Origin: Spirogloea muscicola | Lineage: Eukaryota > Streptophyta > Zygnematophyceae > Spirogloeales > Spirogloeaceae | Direction: 5' to 3' | DNA length: 25,492 bases | Assembly: GCA_009602725.1 (NCBI GenBank) | Contig: WELB01000007.1 | Location: 221,828 to 247,319 of the forward strand | Shown here: one piece after another, positions 9,389-19,650 of the stretch | Numbering within the stretch: the stretch's first letter is position 1 | Layout: each line of letters starts with the position of its first letter | Program-made: the position numbers and the translations under genes | The notes under the pieces: generated by a model | Seen by the model: only the letters and a program-made list of their open reading frames with translations | What the model was told of the DNA's origin: nothing | Databases searched by the model: none

Positions 9389-12229
9389 TCAGACAATGCC
9401 TCTCAGGAACATGGAGTTCTCCTTTCGTGCATGTTCTGGAATAAGGCGTAGTAATAGGTCCATAGATGCACCCTTCAACTCCTGCAAGCAATCACTTGAA
9501 GTACCATCAATTTTGTGATGTTTGGATCAATAAGCTAGCAGTAGCTCAGCACAAGCTATAAGCCAGCCCAGTAGTTCCCATTGAATTAGCAAAACGCATC
9601 AAGGGGACCTTCTTAAATAGGAAAGCAATACCTGAGCTTTGAAGTTGAAGAGCAGCGGAAGGACTCGACCATTGGGGAGCCTCGTTGAAGGATCTCGGAG
9701 ATCATCAAAGAAAGGGTGAATGCATGCCTCCAGCTGCATAAGGTAGACATGAGCAACTATGAGTCAGTATGATGACAAGTACAAGATATGTAGCAATGGG
9801 CATCAAGCTGCACACTGAGTACCAACAATATTTAAGCAGCCACAGGCTTTATGTCCAAAACATGTAGGCTGCCGGCTGTAAGCACGAGTCAGATGAATCT
9901 GATGAGGCCCTGGAAAATGGTATCTACATGCGTCACGACAAACATCCAACGTGCTCAAAGACAGGCTCACAGACAAACGGATTCATTCCCCTTACCGCTG
10001 AGCAGCGGAGGTTTGGTGAATATTGAAGTAACCGAGACACAAGATCTACAGCCTCCGGCGGCATCCGCTTGTGGAAGACCTGCCAGGTTTGAGCTGTACT
10101 ATCAGCTTCTGCTGAGCAGCATGCTTAACCAAGAAAGTCATGCGATATCCTTGCCTACAGCCACGTAGTTGCACAAGATCGAGTATAGTGAAGACCCCAG
10201 GAGAGACTTGTCCAGTCAGCTTCTGAGATGCACAAGCAAATGGATGGGAAATGTAACCTTTACCTTATGCCATGGGTGTGCCTTAATTTGCGGAAATTTG
10301 AACTCTGTATAATTCGGATTCATGCATTTGATTTCTTCCCTTGTGGGGGTGCCAAGGACCTTGATGATCTCTACTAGTTGGTCGACACCAGACTCACCAG
10401 GAAAAAGTGGCTGCACAACACCAAATATGTTAGATCTTGCCTAAGCTCAGTGGCAGCTACCAGGTCTGCCTATCTGGATAGTTGCAATTATACCAATGAT
10501 CAGCTCAAAGACCTCACAAGGTCAGTACACGCTGGTAACATTCCTCAAGCAAGCCTAGGGGCTGCTCACCTGCCCCAGGAGGAGCTCTGCCATGACACAG
10601 CCCATTGACCAGATGTCAATAGTTGGTGTGTACTCTGTAGCGCCAAATATAAGTTCAGGGGCCCTATAATACCGTGAGCATATATATGAGATATTTGGCT
10701 CCCCCTTGACAAGCACTTTGGCGCTTCCAAAGTCGCACAATTTTAGTTGATGTGTGATTGGGTTAACCTGCGAGCCATGACCTCTCAGGCCGTCAGGGGC
10801 TGCTTTGCACACATAATCTTATGGAGTAATACAGCAAAACATGCAGCTCCTTTGAGTCTCTCCCACTAATGAGACCAGCAATTGGCTCGCGTATAGTGAC
10901 TCAAGCTCCTCCGCGTAGCAATGGTACAAACACTATGATGCAGGGCAAGTAGGTCGTAACAGATGATCAGCTGCCAACAAGTGGATCTTGGCCCATTCTG
11001 CCACTTATATACACTACAGGAGGCACAGCTTTGCCAGCTGGCTGCATGACTCAAGAGCGTCGCAACCCAACTCTGTGCAGCAGCCCTAGCCCGCTTGCAA
11101 AACATGGTGAGCGGCCACTGAGAGTGGAGGCGGGAATGTATACTCACCAAGAGGTTCTGTGGCTTGATATCTCGATGGCAGACACCAATGCCGTTGTGGA
11201 TATACGCCAATGCTCGACATATCTGCGGGTGATGGATAGGTCAGAGGCCATCCAAGTTCAAGACGAAGAAGCTACTCATATCAGACAGCTCAAGTGTCTC
11301 CATGATTCCAGCCGCGCCCGTATCCAGCATTACCTGATAAGTATAGAGCTTGACATAGAGAAGGGGGACCCGCTGGTTCATCTTGTTGTAGTGCTTCGCG
11401 ATTCTGTACACGGTTTCCGGGACAAACTCGAGGACAAGGTTGAGGTATAGCTCATCCTTGTCCGTGGTCGAAAAGAAGCAGTGCTTCAGCGCCACGATAT
11501 TGGGGTGATCCAGGAGTCGCATGATCTGCAACTCGCGGTTCTTGTAGCGCTTGTCCTGCAGCACTTTCTTGATGGCTACAGTCTCCCCACTCTCTATACA
11601 CGTGGCCTGTTTGGAGCACATGGCGGCGTGATGTATCAGGGACTAAAGTATGAGAATAACAGGCAAGGCCACAGCAATGAGCAGTATGGGGTCCACTGAC
11701 TGGCGCGGATTCAGGAGGAACGCAGATCGCCCAAAGGACTGGGGAACTCGAGAGGCAACCTGGAAGACCACTCCGAACGATCCATTGCCGACCACTCGCT
11801 CCGCGGAGTAGCTGATGGTCTTCTTCGGCTCCCCGTTCCGGCCGCCCATGGTGGTGGTTATGATGTGCCCCGTCTCCGTGCCGTTGCCATCTATGACGGT
11901 CGCCTCCAGGTCCTGCAGCAGCGTGCACAGCATGCTGTGGTGAGCCAAGCCTTGCCTGTGGAGGTCCTCCTCAAGCAGCGCATCCCGCCCTGCGAATCCC
12001 TGGCATTGGCCATCCCGGTGCAGGCCACGGGATTCGAGCCCGGGTCGCGACACTGGTGCCGGCGGATCCTAACGCCGACCTTGTCGTCTTGGTGGTTGTC
12101 CGCCTTGGGGGCGGCGCTGGCGCCCTCCTCGCGTATCTTCATGTCGTGCATCTCCCTGGGGAGGGCGTCCACGCCGCCGCCGCCGCTGCTGGTGGCGCCC
12201 TGCTGCTGGCCCCGCGGGCCGCCGCTCAT
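9389..12229 (-). CDS. GSK3/SHAGGY-like protein kinase (BIN2 family)
   Basis: Serine/threonine kinase that in plants restrains brassinosteroid and other signalling. Nine minus-strand exons: 12229-12080, 11912-11760, 11606-11334, 11222-11148, 10767-10570, 10410-10264, 10079-9996, 9733-9632, 9481-9389 (stop TGA 9391-9389). Every intron is GT-AG in phase 0; total 424 residues, the normal family size. Visible motifs: [11 protein letters not shown] near the N-terminus; glycine loop [18 protein letters not shown] with catalytic Lys at about 114; [10 protein letters not shown] with Asp at about 210; DFG with Asp at about 229; activation-loop Tyr at about 245 in [14 protein letters not shown]; the plant TREE motif (about 306-309) in [14 protein letters not shown]; and the closing [11 protein letters not shown] 12229 was chosen because the residues before it are poly-Gly encoded by a (GCC)n repeat. 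The C-terminus [10 protein letters not shown] differs from the usual short ending of plant paralogues. It is probably active. Confidence 0.95.
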
Positions 12230-12254
12230 GCCAGCCTGAGAGCCGCCGACGCCA

Positions 12255-12290
12255 CCGCCGCCGCCGCCGCCGCCGCCGCCGACGCCGCCG
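12255..12290. repeat. (GCC)n microsatellite
   Basis: A run of GCC/CCG triplets just upstream of the GSK3 start, which would read as poly-Gly on the gene's strand. A second run lies at about 12419-12449 next to the N at 12418. Confidence 0.9.
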
Positions 12291-12418
12291 GTAGTTCTGG
12301 TCAAGCAGCAGGGCTGCGGGCCCCCTGCCACCGTTTTCAACCGTCGTGGTAATGTCCTAGACGCCGACCTTCGAGTACTTGACGGCGGATTGAAATGGCA
12401 GCCAATCGTAAGCCAAAN

Positions 12419-12449
<31 letters not shown>
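12419..12449. repeat. (CCG)n microsatellite beside an N
   Basis: An uninterrupted CCG run starting right after the ambiguous base at 12418; its true length is uncertain. Confidence 0.9.
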
Positions 12450-13189
12450 GCGCGTCAGGGCGCCATCGCCGCGAGGTCCCGGAGCGCGGAGGGTGGGGAA
12501 AGGGCTTCCCGCGCGCGCCTCCGCCCTTGCCCGCTTTATCGGAACGTCCGGCCCCCTTATCGGCAACGCCGTTAAGCACCGGCGGAATGACGGCAAGAAA
12601 TCGGGACGAGGGGCCCCTTCCTGCGCAGCGAGCCCCGCTCTGCCGGCAGGGAAAAGGGAGATTGCATTCGGCCACAGAACCGCCGCCGATAACTCCGCGC
12701 TAAATGGATCTAACCCCACCTGCGGGCGCCCCCCCCACCCCGACCCGAGTGAAATCAAATCGGTGCTCAAATGCGGCCCCGCGCGACGTCGCCAGCCCGC
12801 CCGTGCGACACCACCGATTGGTCCTGCGACGCCGGTGGGGCGCCGCCCGCCGCCGCGGTACCCGCCGCACGATCCGGGGCGCCTTGCCCGGCCACGTGGT
12901 GGGGCATCCGCCGATCGAACGGCCATCGTCGCCCCGCGCGCGCGGGCCGCCGATGCGGTGCATCGCGCGGCGCCAGTGGGCCGGGCCGGCGGGCGTTGAC
13001 TCGGCGGCGCCCCGCCCTGGCCGGCCCTTTTCCACCTGGGCGCCCAACTGACATTCCACCTAACTCTCGTTGCGCCTGTTCGTTGCACTGTGGGCTTTAC
13101 TAGAAGAATGTGCTCGCCCATAAAGAAGAGTGGCTGGCAGAGCCGCTTTTTTAGACCTTGTTACCTTTGGAAGAGCTCACTTCTTATGT

Positions 13190-13460
13190 GACATTCCGTC
13201 GGGCTGGCCTATCGCAGCCATTGCCTTCCACTCAGCCATTGCCATACACTGGATAGATCTTTCCTTGTTTGACATCCCTGGGCTGCCTCTCGCTTTGACT
13301 GCCGTAAATTGGAAGAGCTGTTTCTTAGGGCTGGCCTCTCCCAGCCTTGTTACCTCAACATTGGATAGAGCTGCTCTTCTACTCTTTCTTGTCTCGCCAT
13401 TCGGCTCTACTTGACCTTGTCCATTCCTTTTGGGCTGGCTTCTCCCAGCCACCAGTCAAT
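13190..13460 (+). repeat. Cluster of diverged GGGCTGGC repeats
   Basis: Cores at 13201 (GGGCTGGCCTATCGCAGCC), about 13280 (GGGCTGCCTCTCGC), 13328 (GGGCTGGCCTCTCCCAGCC) and about 13432 (GGGCTGGCTTCTCCCAGCC), each with TTCTTA/TTCCTTTT-like DNA before and CATTGCC- or CTTGTTACC-like DNA after. GGAAGAGCT/GGATAGAGCTG recurs between cores. Spacing is irregular (about 80, 48 and 104 bases). Confidence 0.7.
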
Positions 13461-13655
13461 TCGGCCGCGCTTTTCTCTTTCTCTTGTCTGCAGTTGGGCG
13501 GTTGCCTGGCCTCCCGGGGCCGTTGGCCGCAAGCCCAGAAAAGAAGCCGCCATGGCGGGTCCCCCAGTCGGTGTTCTGGCGGCAAGCGAGTCGGCATCTC
13601 GGAGCCAGGGGTGCCACGCCTGCAGCTGGGGGACGCAGAGAATGGAGTATTCATA

Positions 13656-13754
13656 GAAGAAGTGGCACTCCCAATGGGGGCAAGGGCTGCGAAAAGCCAG
13701 CCCAAGAAGAATTGACAAAGGTTTGGAGGGGCCTACAAGCGATTAGCAGCTACA
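13656..13754 (-). repeat. GGGCTGGC dispersed repeat, long copy 2 (inverted)
   Basis: On the minus strand this is the near-identical partner of 7999-8096, from GTAGCTGCTAATCGC through CAATTCTTCTTGGGCTGGC to CATTGGGAGTGCCACTTCT. The two lie in opposite orientation on either side of the GSK3 gene. Confidence 0.75.
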
Positions 13755-13908
13755 GTTTATAGAGTGAAGTGAAGGAGGGCGTGAGTGGCCAAGTACGAAG
13801 GCAAGCACATTGACAGATGTGCAGCACCTGCTGCTAAGCTGAACCGCTCAGTAACCACGAGTCAGTATGTAGAATAAACAAAACTTGGAGGTCGGACAGA
13901 GCGAGGAG

Positions 13909-13960
13909 GAGAAGGCGCGCGGTGCGCATGGAGTGAGAGGGAGGCCAACCCAAACAAGCC
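13909..13960 (+). repeat. GCGCGC(G/C)GTGCGCATG module, copy 1
   Basis: GAGAAGGCGCGCGGTGCGCA followed by a GAGAGGGAGGCC stretch and CCAAACAAGCC. Near-duplicate at 14082-14133; a related segment on the minus strand at 19655-19680 borders the (CT)n tract. Confidence 0.7.
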
Positions 13961-14081
13961 AGTAATTTCCTCTGTAAGTATAATAAAAGAGAATTCTGAG
14001 AGTCGCTAAGGTAGTGAATGTGAAGGGGACAGAAGGTTCCTCCGAGGACGGGGCCTGTGAACGAGAGAGGGAGCTCCTTGT

Positions 14082-14133
14082 GGAGAAGGCGCGCCGTGCG
14101 CATGAATAGAAAGGGAGGCCAGGCCAAGCCAGA
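14082..14133 (+). repeat. GCGCGC(G/C)GTGCGCATG module, copy 2
   Basis: GAGAAGGCGCGCCGTGCGCA then AAAGGGAGGCCAGGCCAAGCC, about 170 bases after copy 1 in the same orientation. Confidence 0.7.
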
Positions 14134-14283
14134 ACACTGATGTGGTGAGAAGGGCTCCCCTCATAGAAAGCAATGACTGTGAAAGGCCAGCTCAAGAAGT
14201 ACAGACGAGGTCTCTAGGGGCCAGAAAGAGTAACCCACGCACATGGCTAACACAAATGGGAGCTTAATACGCCCTGGTCAAGT

Positions 14284-14432
14284 CGCAAGCCAGAAAAGCT
14301 ACCAGCAGGAAAGGAGTCGCCAGACGCAATGCAGCGGCGGCAGCCAAGGGATGGCCCGCCCCGCGAATGCAAGGCGAATGTCTGGAAAGGCTGAAGCGAC
14401 ATGGAGAGGCGCGTCGAACGAACTGAACCAGT
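14284..14432 (-). mobile_element. Second retroelement tail fragment
   Basis: On the minus strand this reads STRLSMSLQPFQTFALH, matching RMRLSMSLQRSQALALH of the element at 19-657, and DNA identity is visible on the plus strand too (CGCAAGCCAGA; GCGAATGCAAGGCGAAT against GCGATGCAAAGCAAGC; AGCGACAT). Only the last part of the element remains. Confidence 0.6.
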
Positions 14433-14532
14433 GACCGGCTGCATTGCAGCCGGGCTGCTCGGCCTACTGCCCTTGAAGCCGCGCCACAAGCTGTGAGGAA
14501 AGTGTTGGGGCTTCAGTGTTGCGCAAATCTAC

Positions 14533-14565
14533 TCTTGACCTTGTCCTTGACCTTGTCCTTGACCT
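14533..14565 (+). repeat. Short 12-bp tandem repeat
   Basis: TTGACCTTGTCC is repeated nearly three times, directly before another GGGCTGGC-family segment. The same CTTGACCTTGTCC occurs once in front of the core at about 13432, so it may be an expanded piece of that repeat. Confidence 0.75.
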
Positions 14566-14639
14566 TTATTGGGTCTCACAGCCATTGCCTCCTTGCGGCC
14601 TATTCACCTTGAAGGAGTGAAGGTACTCTTCCATGGAGG

Positions 14640-14760
14640 GCGGTAGTCGAGACGGGCCAGCCCAAGAAGGTGAACAAGTTTCTGGGGAAGGAGAAGCTCT
14701 TTCGATGGAGGCAATGGCTGTGTCAGGCCAGCCCATGAAGATGCGCAAGTTCCGTGGGAA
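14640..14760 (-). repeat. GGGCTGGC dispersed repeats, inverted pair of cores
   Basis: Two minus-strand cores, at about 14655 (CTTCTTGGGCTGGCCCG) and about 14730 (CATGGGCTGGCCTGACACAG with CATTGCCTCC). A weaker minus-strand relative lies at about 14178-14205 (GAGCTGGCCTTTCACAGTC). Confidence 0.6.
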
Positions 14761-16149
14761 ATCAATCACACCGTCAGCCGCAACTTCAAAACATATCGTT
14801 AAGTCTACTGGAGCTGGGATGGCAAAGATGGCAGCGAGAGCGGGGGCTCTATGTGTCTGTGTGCGCTGTGCGAAGCCGGCGCGACTTGACAATGCCACAA
14901 TGAGACGCTCGCTCCCTGGTGAGCGAGGCCCGCAGCCTCGAGAAAGATAGCATGCCAGAGTCGGGCACGGCGAGCTCCGGCAGCGAAGGGCCAAGAAGGC
15001 ACAGCGTCATCCGCAGCAAGCTGCGGCTCGCCCAAAGCTACCAGTTGCTGTGTGTGGGAGGAAGGCTCCTCCTCCGCCGCCCGCAAGTGGCTGCAGACGG
15101 CCCTGTCAGTGAGCCACACTAGCATTACAATAGCGTCGTCCTGCGACTCCGAGGCAGCTAGCCGGAGAAGGCTGCAAGACAAGCAGCTCCGTTGCCGGCT
15201 ACTGGCTACCAGCTACACAGTCAATAGACCAACTGATATGCACAGCGACTGTCAATGACCATAACTACTGGGAACACGGTGGATGTCGAAGCCTTCAAGG
15301 CACTTGTCTCGCTGTGAACCCCCTTTTGCACGCTACAGTATGCAAGAGTGGCCCCCAATAAGCAGGTGGCTGGCACTGACCGCCAGCCCAAGGAGTGGAG
15401 GTATACTTCGTCCATAAGGCAAGAAATACAAGTCGGGTGGCCATGGCTGTCACTGCAAAGTAGAGCAGTCAAGGGACACATGGTAAAGCCCTCGGAATGT
15501 GACATGATCACATTGCAATAGCAAAAGGGCGCACTGAGTCACTGCCAGATTGGGGTGGCTCCAACACCGCCTACAAGCTCGGAGGCCTGCTGCCTTGCTT
15601 GCTGTCTATCACATTGCCCTGCTCCACCGGCAAGCAACAGAGGAGCAAAGCAGACACTGGGCCAATGCTGGGTATCTCAGGGCTTCATGGCTTCACAGCT
15701 TTGAAGTATTTCTGGCGGGCATGACAGACTGCAACTGGAAGAATGTCGGGAGCGATTCCTGCCCCATGCATTGCTTCGTCTCCTCAGGCATTAGTCTGGC
15801 AAACAAGCCCACGACTCCACCGTATAGTCATTCAATTTTGATCTTCCTGTCCTAGCCTTACACTCCATTTGTCAAAAACAGTAAGTTCAGGCAAAAGCTA
15901 CAAGTTTCACCGGAAGCCTGGTATGCTCCTACATTTGCAGTCTGTCATATGGAGAGCCAGTGCCCAAGCTTTCAGGTCATTGTTGCCCTCTAATTAAGTA
16001 CAACCTATAACGCACATGCATTCCTCAAAGGTATACAAGGAGGACTCCACGTCAGGACTCTGGCCGGCAGCAACACTGCAAATGAAATGTCACTGTAGCT
16101 CGGGTACTTCTTTGGGAGTCTCAGATTGGAGTCTCGAGTTACCAAGCCT

Positions 16150-19100
16150 TCAAGCACTTGACTGGGACTCCTTTGCGGCCACAAACTCCTCTGTACTTCT
16201 CAATGCCAGCTTCAGGCCTTCCAATAGCTCCTGCAGAGTGCACACATCAGAGCATCAGAGCAAAGTACCAGACGCCAGAAGATGAGGTGCTCTCTTCCGG
16301 CACCTCATCCGTGTTCACTGGTGCACTCGAGAGGTTTAAAGGCAACAAGTTTTCTTGGTGATGAGAAGATGGGTACCATAATTTCATCCTCAGTGATGAT
16401 GAGAGGTGGCGACATGGCAATGCCATCTCCGATGGTCCGGACGAGGATGCCATTCTTGGCACTCTCCGCTCCAAAGTGGAGCCCTACGCCCCACTCTGGT
16501 GGGAAGCTCCTTCTGGCCTCCTTGTCAGCAAAAAACTCGATGCCAACAATGAGCCCCACGCCCCTGACCTCCCCTACTATTGGTGAGCCGCCAAAGGCTT
16601 CTCGCATTCCGTCCTGCGCTTGAGCACAAGTACAAAGTCAGGGGGGTAGTGCAGGGGATGTGGTCGTCTGTCGGAAAACACATTTTACAAGGAAACATTG
16701 TCATCATTTTTTTTTTATTTTAATCAGTTGCAAAGCTGGGTCAGTCAACTGCTATGACGTCACTCAGGCTTGGCAACCCATATTACAGATTTTGGCACCT
16801 GGAATGTGGGTCCGATCCGCCGCACATATGCGGGTATGTCTCGCTCCTTGTAGATCTTGATGGCCTCTAGAGCCACTGCGCAAGCCACTGGGTGACCCGA
16901 GTACGTGAAACCGTGTGCGAATGTGCCCAGGCTGTTGCTGTGCTCGGATATCTGGGCATGAACGATGGCGAGCAAGGATGAGAGAGACAGTGATGGCTTC
17001 CGTGCAAGGCATGTGCAGCACTATGCTTCAGAGTTGCTTAGCCTGGTACATGTACTCTAAGTTCTGAATCTTGTTCACAAACAAGCCCAATAACCCAAAA
17101 ATTTGGAGCTAAAGACTTGAATTGCGTGGAATAACCACACAAGATTACTGGCCCTGCATGAGAGAGCAGCAATGCAAGGCAACTCCAAGCTACATCCAAT
17201 CCTAGTTTGACGCTTGACATTGTCTTGTGAGACTTCGATGTGGGTAAGTGACGATCTGGTCACAGTAAGGCAAGGTACAATGCCGGGAGAGAGGCCATGT
17301 GTTTCAGCATGCAAGATACTTCCAGAAGGCTGGAGGCGCAGAGGTCACATACCACGTCGGTGATGTGCTTGCTGATGAGGATGGCGCCAATGGGCTGATA
17401 GGCCGACGACAGGGCCTTGGCGAGCGTGACAAGGTCCGGCTGGATGCCATACAAGTCCGACCCGAACCATGCGCCCAGCCGCCCGAAGCCGCACACCACC
17501 TCGTCGGCGATGAAGAGGATGTCGTACTTCCGCAGCACCGCCTGCACGCGTGGGAAGTAGCCGGCGGGCGGAGGGATGACGCCGCCGGCGCCCATGAGGG
17601 GTTCGGCGATGAATGCGGCGATCGTGTCGGGGCCCTCGGCAAGGATGAGCTCCTCCAGGTTGGCGGCCAGTCGCGCCGAGAAGTCGTCCTCACTCTCGCC
17701 GGGCCGCCCGTAGCGGTAGTAGTGCGGGCAATCGGTATGCAGCACAAACGGCAGCGGCAGGTCGAAGCTGCACAAAAGATGGCCAGCTCTGCTATCAATG
17801 GCATCACCTTCAGCAATTTTATTGTAATTACACAAGTAGCAAATGGCGCGCGTTTGGCAGGAGTCACATCAACTGATGTGACTCCTGCCAAAGACAAGGT
17901 GCTGGACCTTGTGTGGAGCGGCGTGAGGCCAGAGAGCGACGCGGAGACCACCGTTGAACCATGGTACGACTTCTGCCGCGCAATGAAGCGCTTCTTGCGC
18001 GGCCGCCCGAGCGCGTTGTTGTAGAACCACACCAGCTTCACCTGCCGCAGCCGCAGGCGCCGCAGTGGACCCCTAGCAGCTGTGAGCCGGCAGACTGACC
18101 CGACCTCGGTGCTGGCGGCTGTTCCCGGGTCACCGACCATGCTGCAGTCTACAGTCCATTTGTACATAGACTAAACAGACCTTTGGCGATACGTACAAGA
18201 CAGAGTAGGCTGACCCAACAAGTTAGACTGATTGTGCAGCTTGGCGTGTACCTGAGTGTCATTTGCTTCAGACCCACTGTTGGTGAAGAAGCACTGCGCC
18301 ATGGGTACCGCCGTGAACAGGCTCGTGAGCTCCTGCGTGCACAGCGCCGCCGCCGGGGGTTGAGATGCCCCGAGCACCACATTGGGCTGCGGCGATGAAC
18401 TGCGGCTGGCGCTGTGAGCGAGCAGGGCCCCGGCGGTAGTAGCACCTTGGCGAGCGCGAGCGCGGGCTCAGTCGTGCGGTTCCAGAAGGAGTGGTAGAAG
18501 GGCAGGATGCGCAGCTGCCGCACGGCGGCCTCCACGAGCCGGGGCTCGTCGCCGCCCAGCGCCGTGGACCAGAGGCCCGCGAGCGCGTCCATGTACCGGG
18601 CGCCTTGGCTGTCGTACACGTACACGCCCGCCGACCGCTCGATGACCAGCGGCTCGGTGTCTGTCACCTGGCAAGCAGCCCACGACTCACACACTCAAAG
18701 GCGTGGACAGCACCGGAGGGCCTCGAGCAGAGCTGCGGCCGTCCTTGGCTGCACTGCTGACGGCAATGGAGCGACAGGAAGCAGTTGTTGTGACAGCTGC
18801 GGGAGCGAAGCCAGCTTGCCGGAGCCCGGAGCGGACCTGCTTGGCGGCCGTGAACGGCGCCAGCATCTCGTGCTTGCGGTCGCCGCCGGCGGCAGCCCCG
18901 GGCTTGGCGGCGCCGCCGCCGGGCTGCTGCCCGGGCGGCCGCCGCTCAGGCGCGACCATGCTCTCCTGCGCCAGCCTCTCGGCGTCCGTCACTGGCTGCT
19001 CGTCCACCTGCACAGCCTGCGTGCACCGCCACAGACCATGGCCGCATCGATGCCTGTCGATACTCAGTCCTCACGACCCAACTGCATATCCAGGCAAAAG

Positions 19101-19343
19101 TGTACATAATTTTTGGTGCAGTTGCAGGACTTATTTAAAAGTCTCGAGTCGTAGCGTCTGGCGCAGACCGCAACTTGTAGTCGAAGTGGGAATGGCAATG
19201 GCAATGGGCTGACACCGCTACAAGGCACCGGAGGCATAGCGGCATGGGCTGGTGGGCCCTTGACTCGGGTTACAGCCCAGATTAGCGGAGCCGGGCGGCC
19301 GCCTCACCTTCAGCCTGTCCGCCATATCGTTCGCGGAGCCCAT
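16150..19343 (-). CDS. POP2: GABA transaminase, pyruvate-type, class III PLP enzyme
   Basis: Degrades 4-aminobutyrate to succinic semialdehyde in the GABA shunt, normally in mitochondria. Nine minus-strand exons: 19343-19308, 19007-18837, 18667-18446, 18332-18252, 18041-17908, 17767-17353, 16951-16799, 16613-16377, 16230-16150 (stop TGA 16152-16150). All junctions are in phase; 509 residues. Conserved blocks in order: [118 protein letters not shown] (Asp at about 303 contacts PLP in the family); [17 protein letters not shown] (Schiff-base Lys at about 332); [42 protein letters not shown]. The match to plant enzymes is close and all key residues are present. The start is uncertain: ATG 19343 leaves no organelle signal, while the same frame upstream is presequence-like but lacks ATG. 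Confidence 0.95.
17853..17892. repeat. Perfect 40-bp inverted repeat in a GABA transaminase intron
   Basis: Arms of 19 bases (17853-17871 and 17874-17892, the first TTTGGCAGGAGTCACATCA) are perfect reverse complements around a two-base centre. It lies in the 139-base intron 17907-17769, about 15 bases after the donor, and would fold into a long hairpin in the pre-mRNA or a cruciform in DNA. Confidence 0.9.
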
Positions 19344-19472
19344 CGTACGCACCCGAGCTGCGAGGCTGCGGCGGGCCGCTGGCTGCAGGGAAAGTCGGAG
19401 CCTGCGCGCCGACTGGACGCTGCTTGCTCAGGACCACGTCCGCTTCTCGTGGGCTGGCCCTTGCTAGCGCCC

Positions 19473-19473
<1 letters not shown>

Positions 19474-19543
<70 letters not shown>

Positions 19544-19544
19544 N

Positions 19545-19632
<88 letters not shown>

Positions 19633-19650
19633 TCTCTCCCTCTCTCTCCC
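19474..19650. repeat. (CT)n/(GA)n microsatellite
   Basis: About 170 bases of nearly pure CT dinucleotide, read as GA on the GABA transaminase strand, 130 to 300 bases upstream of its ATG. An N sits at 19544; CT phase is unbroken only if the N is dropped, so it marks an unresolved length. GA tracts are known binding sites for plant BPC (GAGA-binding) factors, so a promoter or 5' UTR role is possible but unproven. Confidence 0.9.

Larger units (their letters stand above)
12230..13100. promoter_or_regulatory. GC-rich, CpG-dense upstream region of the GSK3 gene
   Basis: Directly upstream of the GSK3 start lies about 850 bases of very GC-rich, CpG-dense DNA with two (GCC)n runs, one interrupted by an N at 12418. 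Open frames exist on both strands, but their Arg/Pro/Ala-rich translations look like composition artefacts. It most likely holds the 5' UTR and promoter; no TATA box or start site can be fixed. Confidence 0.4.
13101..16149. other. Repeat-rich gene-free region between GSK3 and GABA transaminase
   Basis: About 3 kb with no gene I can recognise. The first half (13.13-14.76 kb) is built largely from diverged copies of the GGGCTGGC repeat in both orientations, a duplicated GCGCGC module and a retroelement tail. From 14.8 to 16.15 kb I see only unremarkable single-copy-looking DNA and the 3' flank of the GABA transaminase gene. Open frames here (for example 14566-14994 on the minus strand) are translations of the repeats. 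Confidence 0.55.

Noticed and set aside
12357-13121. Long open frames on both strands upstream of GSK3
   Set aside because: High GC removes stop codons. Translations are Arg/Pro/Ala-rich without motifs, and neither strand shows sensible splice sites leading to a known domain.
13190-14760. CRISPR-like array
   Set aside because: Repeats are diverged, irregularly spaced and in both orientations, and the genome is eukaryotic.
17299-18024. 241-codon plus-strand frame
   Set aside because: Antisense to GABA transaminase exons 5 and 6 and the hairpin intron.
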